Assembly: GCF_013868155.1 (NCBI RefSeq) | Contig: NZ_JACEOG010000002.1 | Coordinates: forward strand, 124,001 to 188,000 | Source: Aeromicrobium phoceense | Lineage (GTDB): Bacteria > Actinomycetota > Actinomycetes > Propionibacteriales > Nocardioidaceae | DNA length: 64,000 nt | Direction of reading: 5' to 3' | In this document: positions 42,765 to 50,229 of the stretch, piece by piece | Layout of the letters: each line of letters begins with the position of its first letter | How positions within the stretch are numbered: the first letter of the stretch is position 1 | Translations under genes and position numbers: made by a program | Notes under the pieces: generated by a model | Told to the model about the DNA's origin: nothing | Database searches by the model: none | What the model saw: the letters and a program-made list of their open reading frames with translations, nothing else

Positions 42765-42778
42765 GTCAGGTTCGATCC
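42765..42778. other. Attachment site attR (GTCAGG-TT-CGATCC)
   Basis: Right junction of the element: GTCAGG is element, TT (42771-42772) the inferred crossover dinucleotide, CGATCC host HNH coding sequence. Combining the outer flanks gives attB CGGAGA-TT-CGATCC; combining the inner flanks gives the symmetric attP GTCAGG-TT-CCTGAC. Confidence 0.75.
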
Positions 42779-43813
42779 GGTGGTCGCGCCACCGCCGTCG
42801 TAGGCCTTGGCGTGGTCGAGGTCGGTCTCGTGGACCGGGGCGCGGCAGCCGACCACCCTGCAGGTTCCGTCCCGCCAGCGGAGTGCCTGGCGGAGTGATT
42901 CGGGCGGCCGGTACTTCAGGACGGTGGTGTCGAGGACCTCGCCGACCGGGTCGAGGACCAGCCTGCGGAACACGGCGTGCTCGGACTGGGCCAGCTCGCG
43001 GACCCACTCGGCCCCGACCGGTTCGCCGTCGAGGGTGAGGCCCGGACCGTTCGTGAGGCCGATGAGGTCGGTCGCGTGGATGCTCACGGCGATCTCGGCC
43101 CGGATGTCGCCGGGGCCGGTGCAGGAGGTCAGCCAGTCGGCGACGAGGTCCGCCTGCTTCTGGTCGCGGGTGCGACGGTCTCGCTCGCCCGACTCCGGAT
43201 CGACCGTCGGGAGGGCCTTCGCGGCCCGACGGAGCCGCTCGCCGACCGCGATGGCCAGGCCCGTGGGCAGCAGCGCGTTCAGCCAGGAGGTGCCGTCGTC
43301 GTTGTGGGTGATGGAAACGCGGCGCTGCTCGACGGCCCGTGCCCGCTCCGCCTCGGCCTCGTCGGGCTCGAGGCGCGCGCGGAGCCGGCGCAGCCACGCG
43401 CGCAGCTCGGCGATCGTGTGGGTGGCTGCGTACTCGGGCGCCGAGGCCTCCAGCACGGCCCAAGCCTGCGGGGTCTCGAGGCGTTCGGCGGTGTCGGCGA
43501 TCGCGGTGACCCGCACCGCGTCGAGGTCGCCGTCGCGGAACGACTGCCACACGCCGGGGACCCGTGCGGCGACCGTGGCGGACTCGCTGACCATCGCCCA
43601 GACCTGGTGCTCGGTGACATGGAGGGCTCGGGCCAGCTCGAGGATGACCTCGCGGCGCGCGAGGTCCTTCGACAGCGGGATCTCGTCCGTCCGGTCGATC
43701 TCGGCGGTGCGCTTGGCGTGGAACGAGGCGACGAACTCCCACTCCTCGAACTCCGCGACCGCCCGCGCGCGACGCACTGCGTCACCCGTGACCACCGCTC
43801 GGCTCCAGCTCAT
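42771..43813 (-). pseudogene. DUF222/13E12-type HNH endonuclease, N-terminal 347 codons, interrupted
   Basis: DUF222 domain (about 20-300: LARREVILELARALHVTEHQ, DLDAVRVTAIADTAERL, RTRDQKQADLVADWL), then the start of an HNH domain (CRVVGCRAPVHETDLDHAKAY) broken after GATTGS by the element. The reading frame runs on into element DNA for 24 more codons and ends at 42698. The missing NLRCLCRKHH half, with the last catalytic His, is at 40505-40618. ATG 43813. The 13E12 family in mycobacteria is a known integration target of a serine-integrase prophage. Confidence 0.85.
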
Positions 43814-43878
43814 GAACCCAACGTAGTGGGCCCCACTGACAGAATCGGATGCGCCGACAGCGCGGTCGCGGGTCGGAC

Positions 43879-43909
43879 TTGACCCTGACGCGACGTCACG
43901 GTCTGGACT
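43879..43909 (+). promoter_or_regulatory. MerR-type promoter with 19-bp spacer and dyad
   Basis: TTGACC (-35, 43879-43884), 19-bp spacer, TGGACT (-10, 43904-43909). The spacer region holds the dyad TGACG-CGA-CGTCA, extended by GACC/GGTC arms (43881-43903). Over-long spacers with a centred dyad are the hallmark of MerR-regulated promoters. The expected transcript start coincides with the MFS ATG (43916), so it would be leaderless. Confidence 0.68.
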
Positions 43910-43915
43910 GGAGCC

Positions 43916-45136
43916 ATGCGGACACCAGCGCTCTACCTCGGCTCCTACGTCGTCTCGGTCCTCGGCAACTCGATCGCGGCCATCGCGCTGCCGCTCATCG
44001 TGCTCCAGGCGACGGGCAGCGCGATGTCGGCGGGCTGGGTGGCCGCGGCGACCGCGGTGCCCGCGGTACTGGCCGGGCTGTTCATGGGCGTCGTCATCGA
44101 CCGGATCAACCGCGTGACGTCCTCGGTGGTCACGGACCTCGTCTCGGCCGCCGCGGTCGCGGCGCTGCCGATCGTCGACGGGCTGGTGGGGCTCGAGGTC
44201 GCGTGGTTCGTCCTGTTCGGGATCATCGGCTCGCTCGGCGACGTCCCGGGCATGACGGCCCGCGAGGCGCTGCTGCCGGGGATCGCGCGGGAGTCGCGGC
44301 TCTCCCTGGAGCGGCTCATCGGGCTGCGCGAGTCGCTCGGCAGCATCTCGCTGCTGATCGGGCCGGCCGTCGCGGGCCTGCTCATGACCCTGTTCGAGGG
44401 GTCGACGGTCCTGTGGATCACCGCCGGCACCTCACTGCTCGCCGCGTTGCTGACCCTCGGCCTTCCCCGGGGCGTCGGGACCATCGAGGACGTGCCCACC
44501 ACGGCCCCGCGGGGCGCCTGGGAGGAGTTCGTCGAGGGCTGGCGACTCCTGACCCGGACCCGCCTCATCGCGATGGTCACCGGACTGATGCTGTTCTCGG
44601 TCATGGTGCTGTCGGCGTTCCAGGCGCTCATCCTGCCGGTGCACTTCACCCTCATCGACCGGCCGGGACTGCTGGGCTTCGTGCTCACCTCGATCGCGGC
44701 GGGCCTGCTCGTCGGCAGTGCGGTCTACATCGTGCTGGCCCGGCGGTTCACCCGGCGCGCCTGGCTCGTCAGCGGTCTGGCCGTGTCGTCGCTCGGCTTC
44801 GCCGTGATCGGCCTGCTCCCGCCGACCTGGCTGCTCTTCACCGCAGGCTTCGTCCTGGGACTCGGCAGCGGACTGTGCGGGGCACTGCTCGGCCTGCTGA
44901 CGGTCAGCGGCGTCCCGGAGACTGCGCTCGGCCGGGTGATGGGCACCCAGAATGCACTCGTCACCGCGGCGGCCCCCGCCGCGATCCTGCTCGCCGCGGT
45001 CGTGATCGAGCACGTCAGCCTCACCGCGGCCGCGCTCGGCTTCGTGGCACTGTGGGTCGTGACATCGGTCGTCGCGGTCGCGGGCCCCGCGCTGCGCGAC
45101 CTCGAGCCGACCGAACCGGAGTCCATCGATGCGTAG
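43916..45136 (+). CDS. MFS transporter (macrolide-efflux-like)
   Basis: 406 residues with 12 hydrophobic segments. LYLGSYVVSVLGNSIAAIALP opens the protein, and MGVVIDRINRVTSSVVTDLV is the loop 2-3 signature of the MFS_3 drug-efflux group. It is the first gene of an MFS-MerR-RibD-like set and its 3' end overlaps the merR-type gene by 8 nt. Presumably exports the compound sensed by that regulator. Confidence 0.88.
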   Translation: MRTPALYLGSYVVSVLGNSIAAIALPLIVLQATGSAMSAGWVAAATAVPAVLAGLFMGVVIDRINRVTSSVVTDLVSAAAVAALPIVDGLVGLEVAWFVLFGIIGSLGDVPGMTAREALLPGIARESRLSLERLIGLRESLGSISLLIGPAVAGLLMTLFEGSTVLWITAGTSLLAALLTLGLPRGVGTIEDVPTTAPRGAWEEFVEGWRLLTRTRLIAMVTGLMLFSVMVLSAFQALILPVHFTLIDRPGLLGFVLTSIAAGLLVGSAVYIVLARRFTRRAWLVSGLAVSSLGFAVIGLLPPTWLLFTAGFVLGLGSGLCGALLGLLTVSGVPETALGRVMGTQNALVTAAAPAAILLAAVVIEHVSLTAAALGFVALWVVTSVVAVAGPALRDLEPTEPESIDA

Positions 45137-45872
45137 CGGGGAGCTCGCCGAGCTCGCGGGCGTGACGGTGCGGACGATCAGGCACTACCACCAGATCGGC
45201 ATCCTCGAGGAGCCCTCGCGCAGCCCCAACGGCTACCGCGAGTACGACGTCGGTCATCTCGTACGCGTCCTGCGCATCAAGCGGCTGGCCGACCTCGGAT
45301 TCGCGCTGCAGGACCTGCCGCTGGACGACGACGCCGACCACGACGCGAGGCTGGAGTCCCTCGACGAGGAGCTCGCGGCGCAGATCGACCGGCTGACGGC
45401 ACAGCGGTCGGTGGTCGCCGCGCTGCGCGCTGGAGGCGTCGCGCCCGACCTGCCGCCCGAGCTGGGCGTCCGCATGGCGCTCGCGTCCGCGGTCGGCGTG
45501 CCGCCGCGCATGGCGAGGCTGGAGCGGGAGCAGATGCTGCTGCTCGCGCACCTCGGTGGAGAGGAGGCGTCTCGGCTGATCGAGGACCTCTACGACCGGT
45601 TCGCCGAGCCCGCGGCGGTGGCGGCGTTCGGCACGCTCTACGAGCAGTTCGACGTGATCGACGCGTCGACGCCGACGGCCGAGCTCGAGCGGCTGGTGAG
45701 CGAGTCCATCGAGGCGGTGGTCGCCACGGTGGGCGACCTCGACCTCACGACGCCTCTCGACCTCGGGACGGCCGAGAGCCTGCTCGACGAGCACGGGGCC
45801 AGCCACCTCAATCCCACCCAGCTGCGGGTGCTGGACGAGATCGGCGAGCGGCTGTCGCAGCGGCTCGTCTGA
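45129..45872 (+). CDS. MerR family transcriptional regulator
   Basis: 247 residues. N-terminal MerR winged helix (ELAELAGVTVRTIRHYHQIG, LEEPSRSPNGYREYDV, LVRVLRIKRLADLGFAL), a short coiled coil, and a 130-residue C-terminal domain with no metal-binding Cys, so a drug or other organic ligand is likelier than a metal. Overlaps the pump gene. The 19-bp-spacer promoter at 43879 is its likely target. Confidence 0.87.
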   Translation: MRSGELAELAGVTVRTIRHYHQIGILEEPSRSPNGYREYDVGHLVRVLRIKRLADLGFALQDLPLDDDADHDARLESLDEELAAQIDRLTAQRSVVAALRAGGVAPDLPPELGVRMALASAVGVPPRMARLEREQMLLLAHLGGEEASRLIEDLYDRFAEPAAVAAFGTLYEQFDVIDASTPTAELERLVSESIEAVVATVGDLDLTTPLDLGTAESLLDEHGASHLNPTQLRVLDEIGERLSQRLV

Positions 45873-45913
45873 GGCGCGTGGCAGGCTCGAGCGAACGACC
45901 GGAGGAGGCGCGG

Positions 45914-46466
45914 ATGCATGTCATCGCCCAGGAGTGGACGTCGCTCGACGGCTACGCGGCAGGGCCGTCGGGGGAAGGGCGAGATCTTCGCCGCCGTTCC
46001 GCCGGAGGCCGACGCCGCGAGTCAGCGCTGGAACCTCGAGCTGCTCGACCGGGTGGACCACGTCCTGCTCGGACGCCGGACCTACGACCTGTTCGTCCAG
46101 TACTGGCCCGGGGCCGACGACCCGATCGCCGAGCGGGTCAACGCGATCCCGAAGGTCGTGTGCTCGCGGTCGCTCGACGCGGCACCGTGGGGAGGGTTCG
46201 CACCCGCCCGCGTCGTGCCGGACGCCTCGGCGCACCTGCGCTCGTTCCACGACGGCACGGACGGCGTCGTCCTGGTCTGGGGATCGCTGTCGATCGTGCA
46301 CGAGCTGGTCGAGGCCGGGCAGCTCGACGAGCTGGACCTCTTCGTCGCGCCGGTCGTCCTCGGTGGTGGCACTCCGCTGCTGCCTGCTCCGGTCGGTCTG
46401 CGGCAGCGCGCGGTCGAGGACCTCGGCGGTGCCACGCACCTCCGCCTCGCCCTCGCGCCGCGCTGA
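45914..46466 (+). pseudogene. Dihydrofolate-reductase-like (RibD C-terminal) protein, frameshifted
   Basis: ATG 45914 gives MHVIAQEWTSLDGYAAGPSG, the family N-terminus, then the frame must shift by one base at a GGGGG run (45970-45974) to continue as GEIFAAVPPEADAASQRWNL, LLGRRTYDLFVQYWP, VLVWGSLSIVHELVEAG and VLGGGTPLLP. Without the shift the product is out of frame. It is either a genuine recent mutation, a sequencing error in the G run, or slippage. The third gene after the MFS and MerR genes. Confidence 0.8.
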
Positions 46467-46531
46467 GGGCGCTCGGTTGGGCGGTCGAACCTACGCTGAG
46501 CACACAGTTGTCCGTGCCGAGGAGGATCCCG

Positions 46532-46825
46532 ATGAAGTGCCCCAATGACTCGACGACCCTGGTGATGAGCGAGCGCTCCGGCGTGGAGATCGACTACTGC
46601 CCCGAGTGCCGGGGCGTGTGGCTCGACCGCGGCGAGCTCGACAAGATCATCGATCGCGCGGAGTCCGAGGCGTCGCGCTCGGTCCCGCCCGCTCCCGCGG
46701 CCGCTCCGCCGCGCGACGACCGCTACGCGTCGCGCCCGAGCTACGACGACCGCGACCGTCGCTACGACGACCGTCGCTACAGCGGCAAGAAGAAGAGCCA
46801 CTGGCTGGGCGAGCTGTTCGACTGA
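46532..46825 (+). CDS. Zinc-finger TFIIB-like (zf-TFIIB) domain protein
   Basis: 97 residues. N-terminal zinc ribbon with CPNDSTTLV and YCPECRGVWLDRGELDKII, the zf-TFIIB domain found in many small bacterial proteins. A disordered Arg/Asp/Tyr-rich segment (RYASRPSYDDRDRRYDDRRY) and a basic KKKSHWLGELFD tail follow. GGAGGA precedes ATG 46532. Function unknown; nucleic-acid binding is plausible. Confidence 0.82.
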   Translation: MKCPNDSTTLVMSERSGVEIDYCPECRGVWLDRGELDKIIDRAESEASRSVPPAPAAAPPRDDRYASRPSYDDRDRRYDDRRYSGKKKSHWLGELFD

Positions 46826-46835
46826 GCCCCGCCCC

Positions 46836-47276
46836 TCAGCCGGCAGGCTTGAGCTCCTGCGCGAGCATCACGATGATTCCGCTGGGCCCCCGGACGTACG
46901 TGAGCCGGTAGATGTCCTCGTAGGTCGCCACGCCGCGCAGCGGGTGGCAGCCGTGCCGTGCGGCGATCTCGAGGGCCTCGTCGAGGTCGTCGACCGAGAA
47001 GGCCACCCGGTGCATGCCGATCTCGTTCGGGAGGGTCGGCTCGGTCTCGATCGCGTCGGGGTGAATGTATTCGAAGAGCTCCAGCCGGCCGTGGCCGTCG
47101 GGCGTCTGCAGCATGGCGATCTTCGCGTGGTTCCCGTCGAGCCCGACCGCGGTGTCGGTCCATTCCCCGCTCACCGTGTCGCGCCCCAGGACGGTGAGCC
47201 CCAGGTCGGTGAAGAAGGCGATCGTGGCGTCGAGGTCGCGGACCGCGATGGCGACGTTCTCGAGTTTGATGGGCAT
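46836..47276 (-). CDS. VOC family protein
   Basis: 146-residue glyoxalase-fold protein: LENVAIAVRDLDATIAFFTDLG, KIAMLQTPDGHGRLELFEYI, GMHRVAFSVDDLDEALEIA, YVRGPSGIIVMLAQEL. Metal-ligand-like His and Glu are at the usual ends of the beta units (LELFEY, HRVAF), making an enzyme possible. Substrate unknown. Convergent with the zinc-ribbon gene. Confidence 0.85.
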   Translation of the reverse strand: MPIKLENVAIAVRDLDATIAFFTDLGLTVLGRDTVSGEWTDTAVGLDGNHAKIAMLQTPDGHGRLELFEYIHPDAIETEPTLPNEIGMHRVAFSVDDLDEALEIAARHGCHPLRGVATYEDIYRLTYVRGPSGIIVMLAQELKPAG

Positions 47277-47345
47277 GCTCCGCACGCTAGCCGTCCGGGC
47301 CGACGGTGGCGACGGTGTTCGCGCCGCCGGTGGCAGGGTGGGAGC

Positions 47346-47768
47346 GTGAGCGACGAGTACGAGCTGCTGGCCGAGGTGCCGGCGGAGGCCGACTACCTGC
47401 ACCTGCGTCGGGCCTCGGGCCTGAGCCCCAAGTCGCCGGAGCAGGCGCGTCCTGCCCTGGCGGGCGGCTGGGCGGCCTGCCATGTGAGGCACGTCCCCAG
47501 CGGCCGCACCGTGGCGATGGGACGGGTCATCGGCGACGGTGGCTGGTACTTCCACGTCGTCGACATGGCGGTGCTCCCCGAGCACCAGCGACGCGGCCTC
47601 GGCGACCGCGTCCTCACCCACCTGCTGGAGGTGATCCGCCGTGACGCCCCACCGGGTGCCTACGTGTCGCTCATGGCCGATCCACCGGGCCGGCGGCTCT
47701 ACGAGCGCCACGGCTTCGTCGACAGCGCCCCGCACTCCGTGGGCATGGTCCTGCGGGCCGGCGCCTGA
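47346..47768 (+). CDS. GNAT family N-acetyltransferase
   Basis: 140 residues. The acetyl-CoA-binding motif is VVDMAVLPEHQRRGLGDRVLTHLL, followed by LMADPPGRRLYERHGF. Substrate unknown, probably a small amine. GTG 47346 has GGGAG upstream and lies 69 bp from the divergent VOC start. Confidence 0.87.
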   Translation: MSDEYELLAEVPAEADYLHLRRASGLSPKSPEQARPALAGGWAACHVRHVPSGRTVAMGRVIGDGGWYFHVVDMAVLPEHQRRGLGDRVLTHLLEVIRRDAPPGAYVSLMADPPGRRLYERHGFVDSAPHSVGMVLRAGA

Positions 47769-47837
47769 GCCCTGTTCCCGGCACCGATCCGTGACTAGGC
47801 TGCGGGTGTCCGTGCAGGAGCAGAGGAGGTGGTCCCC

Positions 47838-47888
47838 GTGAACGAATCGACGTGGGTGCTCTCCTCCGGAGTCACGGTCGGGCGATAG
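47838..47888 (+). other. Short 16-codon frame with strong ribosome-binding site, in frame with the hydrolase downstream
   Basis: GTG 47838 reads VNESTWVLSSGVTVGR and stops at TAG 47886-47888. AGAGGAGG lies at 47822-47829. The same frame resumes after the TAG and runs open to the hydrolase ATG at 47934 exactly 32 codons later. It may be a leader peptide or a former N-terminal extension ended by a mutation of a Tyr codon to TAG. Confidence 0.4.
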
Positions 47889-47933
47889 GTCGTCCCGGGA
47901 GCGCCGTCAGGTGCACTCCCGAAAGGCACGACC

Positions 47934-48674
47934 ATGCACTTCCACTCCGAACGCCGTCTCGACGGCGACATCCTCGAACGCCACTTCACGCTCGGCGAGA
48001 TCCCGGGCATCCTCTGGACGCCCGGGTCCACGCCGGCACCACTGATCCTCGCCGGCCATCCGGGCGGCCTGGACGGCATGTATCCCCGGCTGCTGAGCCG
48101 GTCCGTCCACGCGGCGCAGCACGGCTTCGCCTCCCTCTCCATCGAGCTGCCCGGAGGCGGTGACCGGGCTCGGGTACCGGCTCTCGAGCGAGCGCGCGCC
48201 GACCTGCGTGCGGCCCTCGCAGCCGGGGATCCCGTTGACGGCATCGTCGACGCTCTCGTCCTGCCACTGGTGGAGCTGGCGGTGCCGGAATGGCAGGCGG
48301 CGCTGGACGCCGCGCTGTCCCTGCCCGAGATCGACGACGGCCCAGTGGGATTCTCCGGTGGAGTGATCGCCATCGGCATCCGCCTCGCGGTGGTCGAGCC
48401 GCGCATCGCGGCCGCCCTGCTGTTCGCCGGCAGCTACGTGCCCCACTCGATGTTCGAGGAGGCCAGGCGGGTCAGCATCCCGTTGCACGTCCTGCTGCAG
48501 TGGGACGACGCCGGCAACGACCGCCAGCTGGCCCTGGACCTCTTCGACGCCTTCGGCTCGGCCGAGAAGACGCTGCACGCCAACCTCGGCGGGCACACCG
48601 GCGTCCCGGCGTTCGAGGCGGACGCCTCGATCCGGTTCTTCCTGCGGCACCTACGAGGCCGTGGCGACCACTAG
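47934..48674 (+). CDS. Alpha/beta hydrolase (dienelactone-hydrolase-like)
   Basis: 246 residues. Glycine-rich oxyanion region AGHPGGLDGMYPR, nucleophile elbow VGFSGGVIAIG (Ser about 142), acidic residue in LLQWDDAGNDRQ and C-terminal catalytic His in NLGGHTGVP. Cytoplasmic; substrate unknown. ATG 47934 has a modest GAAAGG. The 3' end overlaps the convergent VOC gene by 4 nt. Confidence 0.82.
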   Translation: MHFHSERRLDGDILERHFTLGEIPGILWTPGSTPAPLILAGHPGGLDGMYPRLLSRSVHAAQHGFASLSIELPGGGDRARVPALERARADLRAALAAGDPVDGIVDALVLPLVELAVPEWQAALDAALSLPEIDDGPVGFSGGVIAIGIRLAVVEPRIAAALLFAGSYVPHSMFEEARRVSIPLHVLLQWDDAGNDRQLALDLFDAFGSAEKTLHANLGGHTGVPAFEADASIRFFLRHLRGRGDH

Positions 48675-49120
48675 GAGGAAGAGGGCCGCGGGGTGACGGT
48701 GGTTCCGCCCCACTCCGCAGGGTCGACGTCGCGCAGGGTCTGGTTGAGCACCCACTGGTGACCGAAGGGGTCCTCGATGGCGGCCTGGCGCTCGCCGTAC
48801 TCCCAGTCGTGCATCTCATCGACCAGGCGGGCGCCGCGCGCCAGGGCTCTCTCGACGACCTCTGCCACGTCGGCGACCTTGAACATCACCTGGTGGGAGG
48901 TCTGGGGCAGCGGCGTCCGCCGCCCAGGACGCACCTCGGCGACGACGAGCTCTGCGGCGGGCCCGTCGGGCAGGCCCAGCTGCGCGCGGTGCCCCTCGCC
49001 GATGCGGACGTGCTCGACGAAACCGAGCACCTCCCCGTACCAGGCCACGGCCGCGCGGACGTCGGCCACGATCAGGACAGGGGTCACCCGGGCGTGCGGT
49101 GCCGACCGGTTCGTGAGCAC
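48671..49120 (-). CDS. VOC family protein (PhnB-like)
   Basis: 149 residues: VTPVLIVADVRAAVAWYGEVLG, SHQVMFKVADVAEVVERALARG, QAAIEDPFGHQWVLNQTLRDV. The pattern matches the PhnB-like branch of the glyoxalase superfamily, whose members are mostly of unknown activity. GTG 49120 start. Confidence 0.84.
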   Translation of the reverse strand: MLTNRSAPHARVTPVLIVADVRAAVAWYGEVLGFVEHVRIGEGHRAQLGLPDGPAAELVVAEVRPGRRTPLPQTSHQVMFKVADVAEVVERALARGARLVDEMHDWEYGERQAAIEDPFGHQWVLNQTLRDVDPAEWGGTTVTPRPSSS

Positions 49121-49157
49121 GTCGTCAGCGTAAGTCGCGGTCGGCTCACGAACGCCG

Positions 49158-49682
49158 TCACGAGTGGGGGCGGGCGACCGCGACGTCCTCGATGAGCTCC
49201 TGCGCTGGGTCCCACCAGCGGAGCCGGTCGGCGATGAGTTCGCGCGGGGTCTCGGTGGACTGGAGCACCTCGAGCGCCTCGGCGAGCAGGCGGCGGGGCA
49301 CGCGCCGGGCCAGCGTGACGTGCGGGGTCCAGACCGGGTGCCGCACGGCCGGGACCAGCGCGCGGATCCGCGCCGTGGCGGCCGCCAGGGACGCGTCCGG
49401 CTCGACGAGGTGGGCGATGGTCACACGAGGTCCCTGGCCGAACAGGACCAGCCCTCGCACCTCGATCCGCGCGGGCAGGAGGGGAGCGATCGCCTCGCGC
49501 GCCGTCGACACGGCGGCGGCCTCGACCTCGACCGCCGCCACGAGGGTGAGGTGCGGCGCGTTGGTCATCGAGCGGTGGTCGGCCTGCGAGGGGATCCCCG
49601 CGGCCCTGAGCGCCTCCCACTGCGCCACGACGGCGCCCGCGGAGGAGGGCTCGAAGCTGAGCTCGAGGGCTTGGTCCGGCAC
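49158..49682 (-). CDS. 2'-5' RNA ligase/phosphodiesterase-like protein (2H superfamily)
   Basis: 174 residues with the two His-x-Thr motifs that define 2H phosphoesterases: PHLTLVAAV (about residue 44) and PHVTLARRV (about 125), with VTIAHLVEP between. These enzymes cleave or form 2'-5' or cyclic phosphate bonds in RNA or nucleotides; substrates in actinobacteria are mostly unknown. GTG 49682 is the likely start; longer frames run through the divergent hairpin region. Confidence 0.82.
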   Translation of the reverse strand: MPDQALELSFEPSSAGAVVAQWEALRAAGIPSQADHRSMTNAPHLTLVAAVEVEAAAVSTAREAIAPLLPARIEVRGLVLFGQGPRVTIAHLVEPDASLAAATARIRALVPAVRHPVWTPHVTLARRVPRRLLAEALEVLQSTETPRELIADRLRWWDPAQELIEDVAVARPHS

Positions 49683-49723
49683 ACGTGGAGGATAGGCCAG
49701 CCGGCCTGCGATCGAATCTTGAG

Positions 49724-49753
49724 CCGGTTTGGCCCCGATATGGGCCGAACCGG
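49724..49753. repeat. 12-bp-stem inverted repeat in a divergent promoter region
   Basis: CCGGTTTGGCCC (49724-49735) and GGGCCGAACCGG (49742-49753) pair throughout if one U-G wobble is allowed, enclosing CGATAT. It lies between the 2H and VOC genes, which are divergent, so it is not a simple terminator. It could be an operator or an RNA structure in a leader. Confidence 0.6.
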
Positions 49754-49812
49754 TACAACTTTCGGCCGGAAGCGGCTTGCCTGAACCGCTCCCGCTGTGG
49801 GTACCTGTCGGC

Positions 49813-50229
49813 ATGAGCGCGTATCCCCGGATCCTGCAGACGGTCATCGATGCCACCGACGTGCGGCGGACGGCCGAGTTCTACCGCGAGCTCTTCGGGC
49901 TCGAGTACCGGCCAGGTGACGAGCCGCCGGCCGAGGGAGACGAGGACCACGTGGACTGGCTCGTCCTCCGCGGCACCGACGGTGGGCACGGCCTGGCGTT
50001 CCAGCAGGCCGAGGAGCTCAAGCGGACCACGTGGCCGGATCCCGAGGTGCCGATGCAGCTGCACCTCGACACTTCGGTGCCCGACGTGGAGGAGCTCGAG
50101 CGTCAGCGCGCCCGCGCCGAGGCGCTGGGCGCCACGATCATCCTCGATCGCACCGACGACACCGAGGAGCCGCTCTACGTCTTCGCCGACCCCGAGGGGC
50201 ACCCGTTCTGCATCTTCGTCGGCGACTGA
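49813..50229 (+). CDS. VOC family protein
   Basis: 138-residue glyoxalase-fold protein: LQTVIDATDVRRTAEFYRELFGLEY, HGLAFQQAEELKRTTWP, MQLHLDTSVPDVEELERQ, YVFADPEGHPFCIFVGD. This set (WPDPEVPMQLHLD, DPEGHPFCI) is typical of an actinobacterial VOC subgroup of unknown activity. A GGGTAC at 49799-49804 ends 8 nt before the ATG but lacks a clear -35. Confidence 0.85.
   Translation: MSAYPRILQTVIDATDVRRTAEFYRELFGLEYRPGDEPPAEGDEDHVDWLVLRGTDGGHGLAFQQAEELKRTTWPDPEVPMQLHLDTSVPDVEELERQRARAEALGATIILDRTDDTEEPLYVFADPEGHPFCIFVGD

Larger units (their letters stand above)
40617..42770. mobile_element. 2,154-bp serine-recombinase mini-element inserted in an HNH gene
   Basis: Bounded by TT dinucleotides at 40617 and 42771. 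Removing it restores an uninterrupted 384-codon DUF222-HNH reading frame. It carries a decayed serine recombinase reading rightward from 28 bp inside the left end and one intact gene of unknown function reading leftward from near the right end. Base composition inside, especially 41.5-42.7 kb, is clearly less GC-rich than the flanks. The recombinase cannot be functional, so the element is stranded. Confidence 0.82.

Noticed and set aside
40617..42770. Interpretation as an insertion sequence with transposase and target duplication
   Set aside because: No transposase or target-site duplication longer than the 2-bp core; the only recombinase is of the large serine type and the ends fit att half-sites.
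49158..49856. Longer start for the 2H phosphoesterase gene
   Set aside because: It would translate through the 12-bp hairpin and the divergent VOC promoter; the conserved domain begins after GTG 49682.
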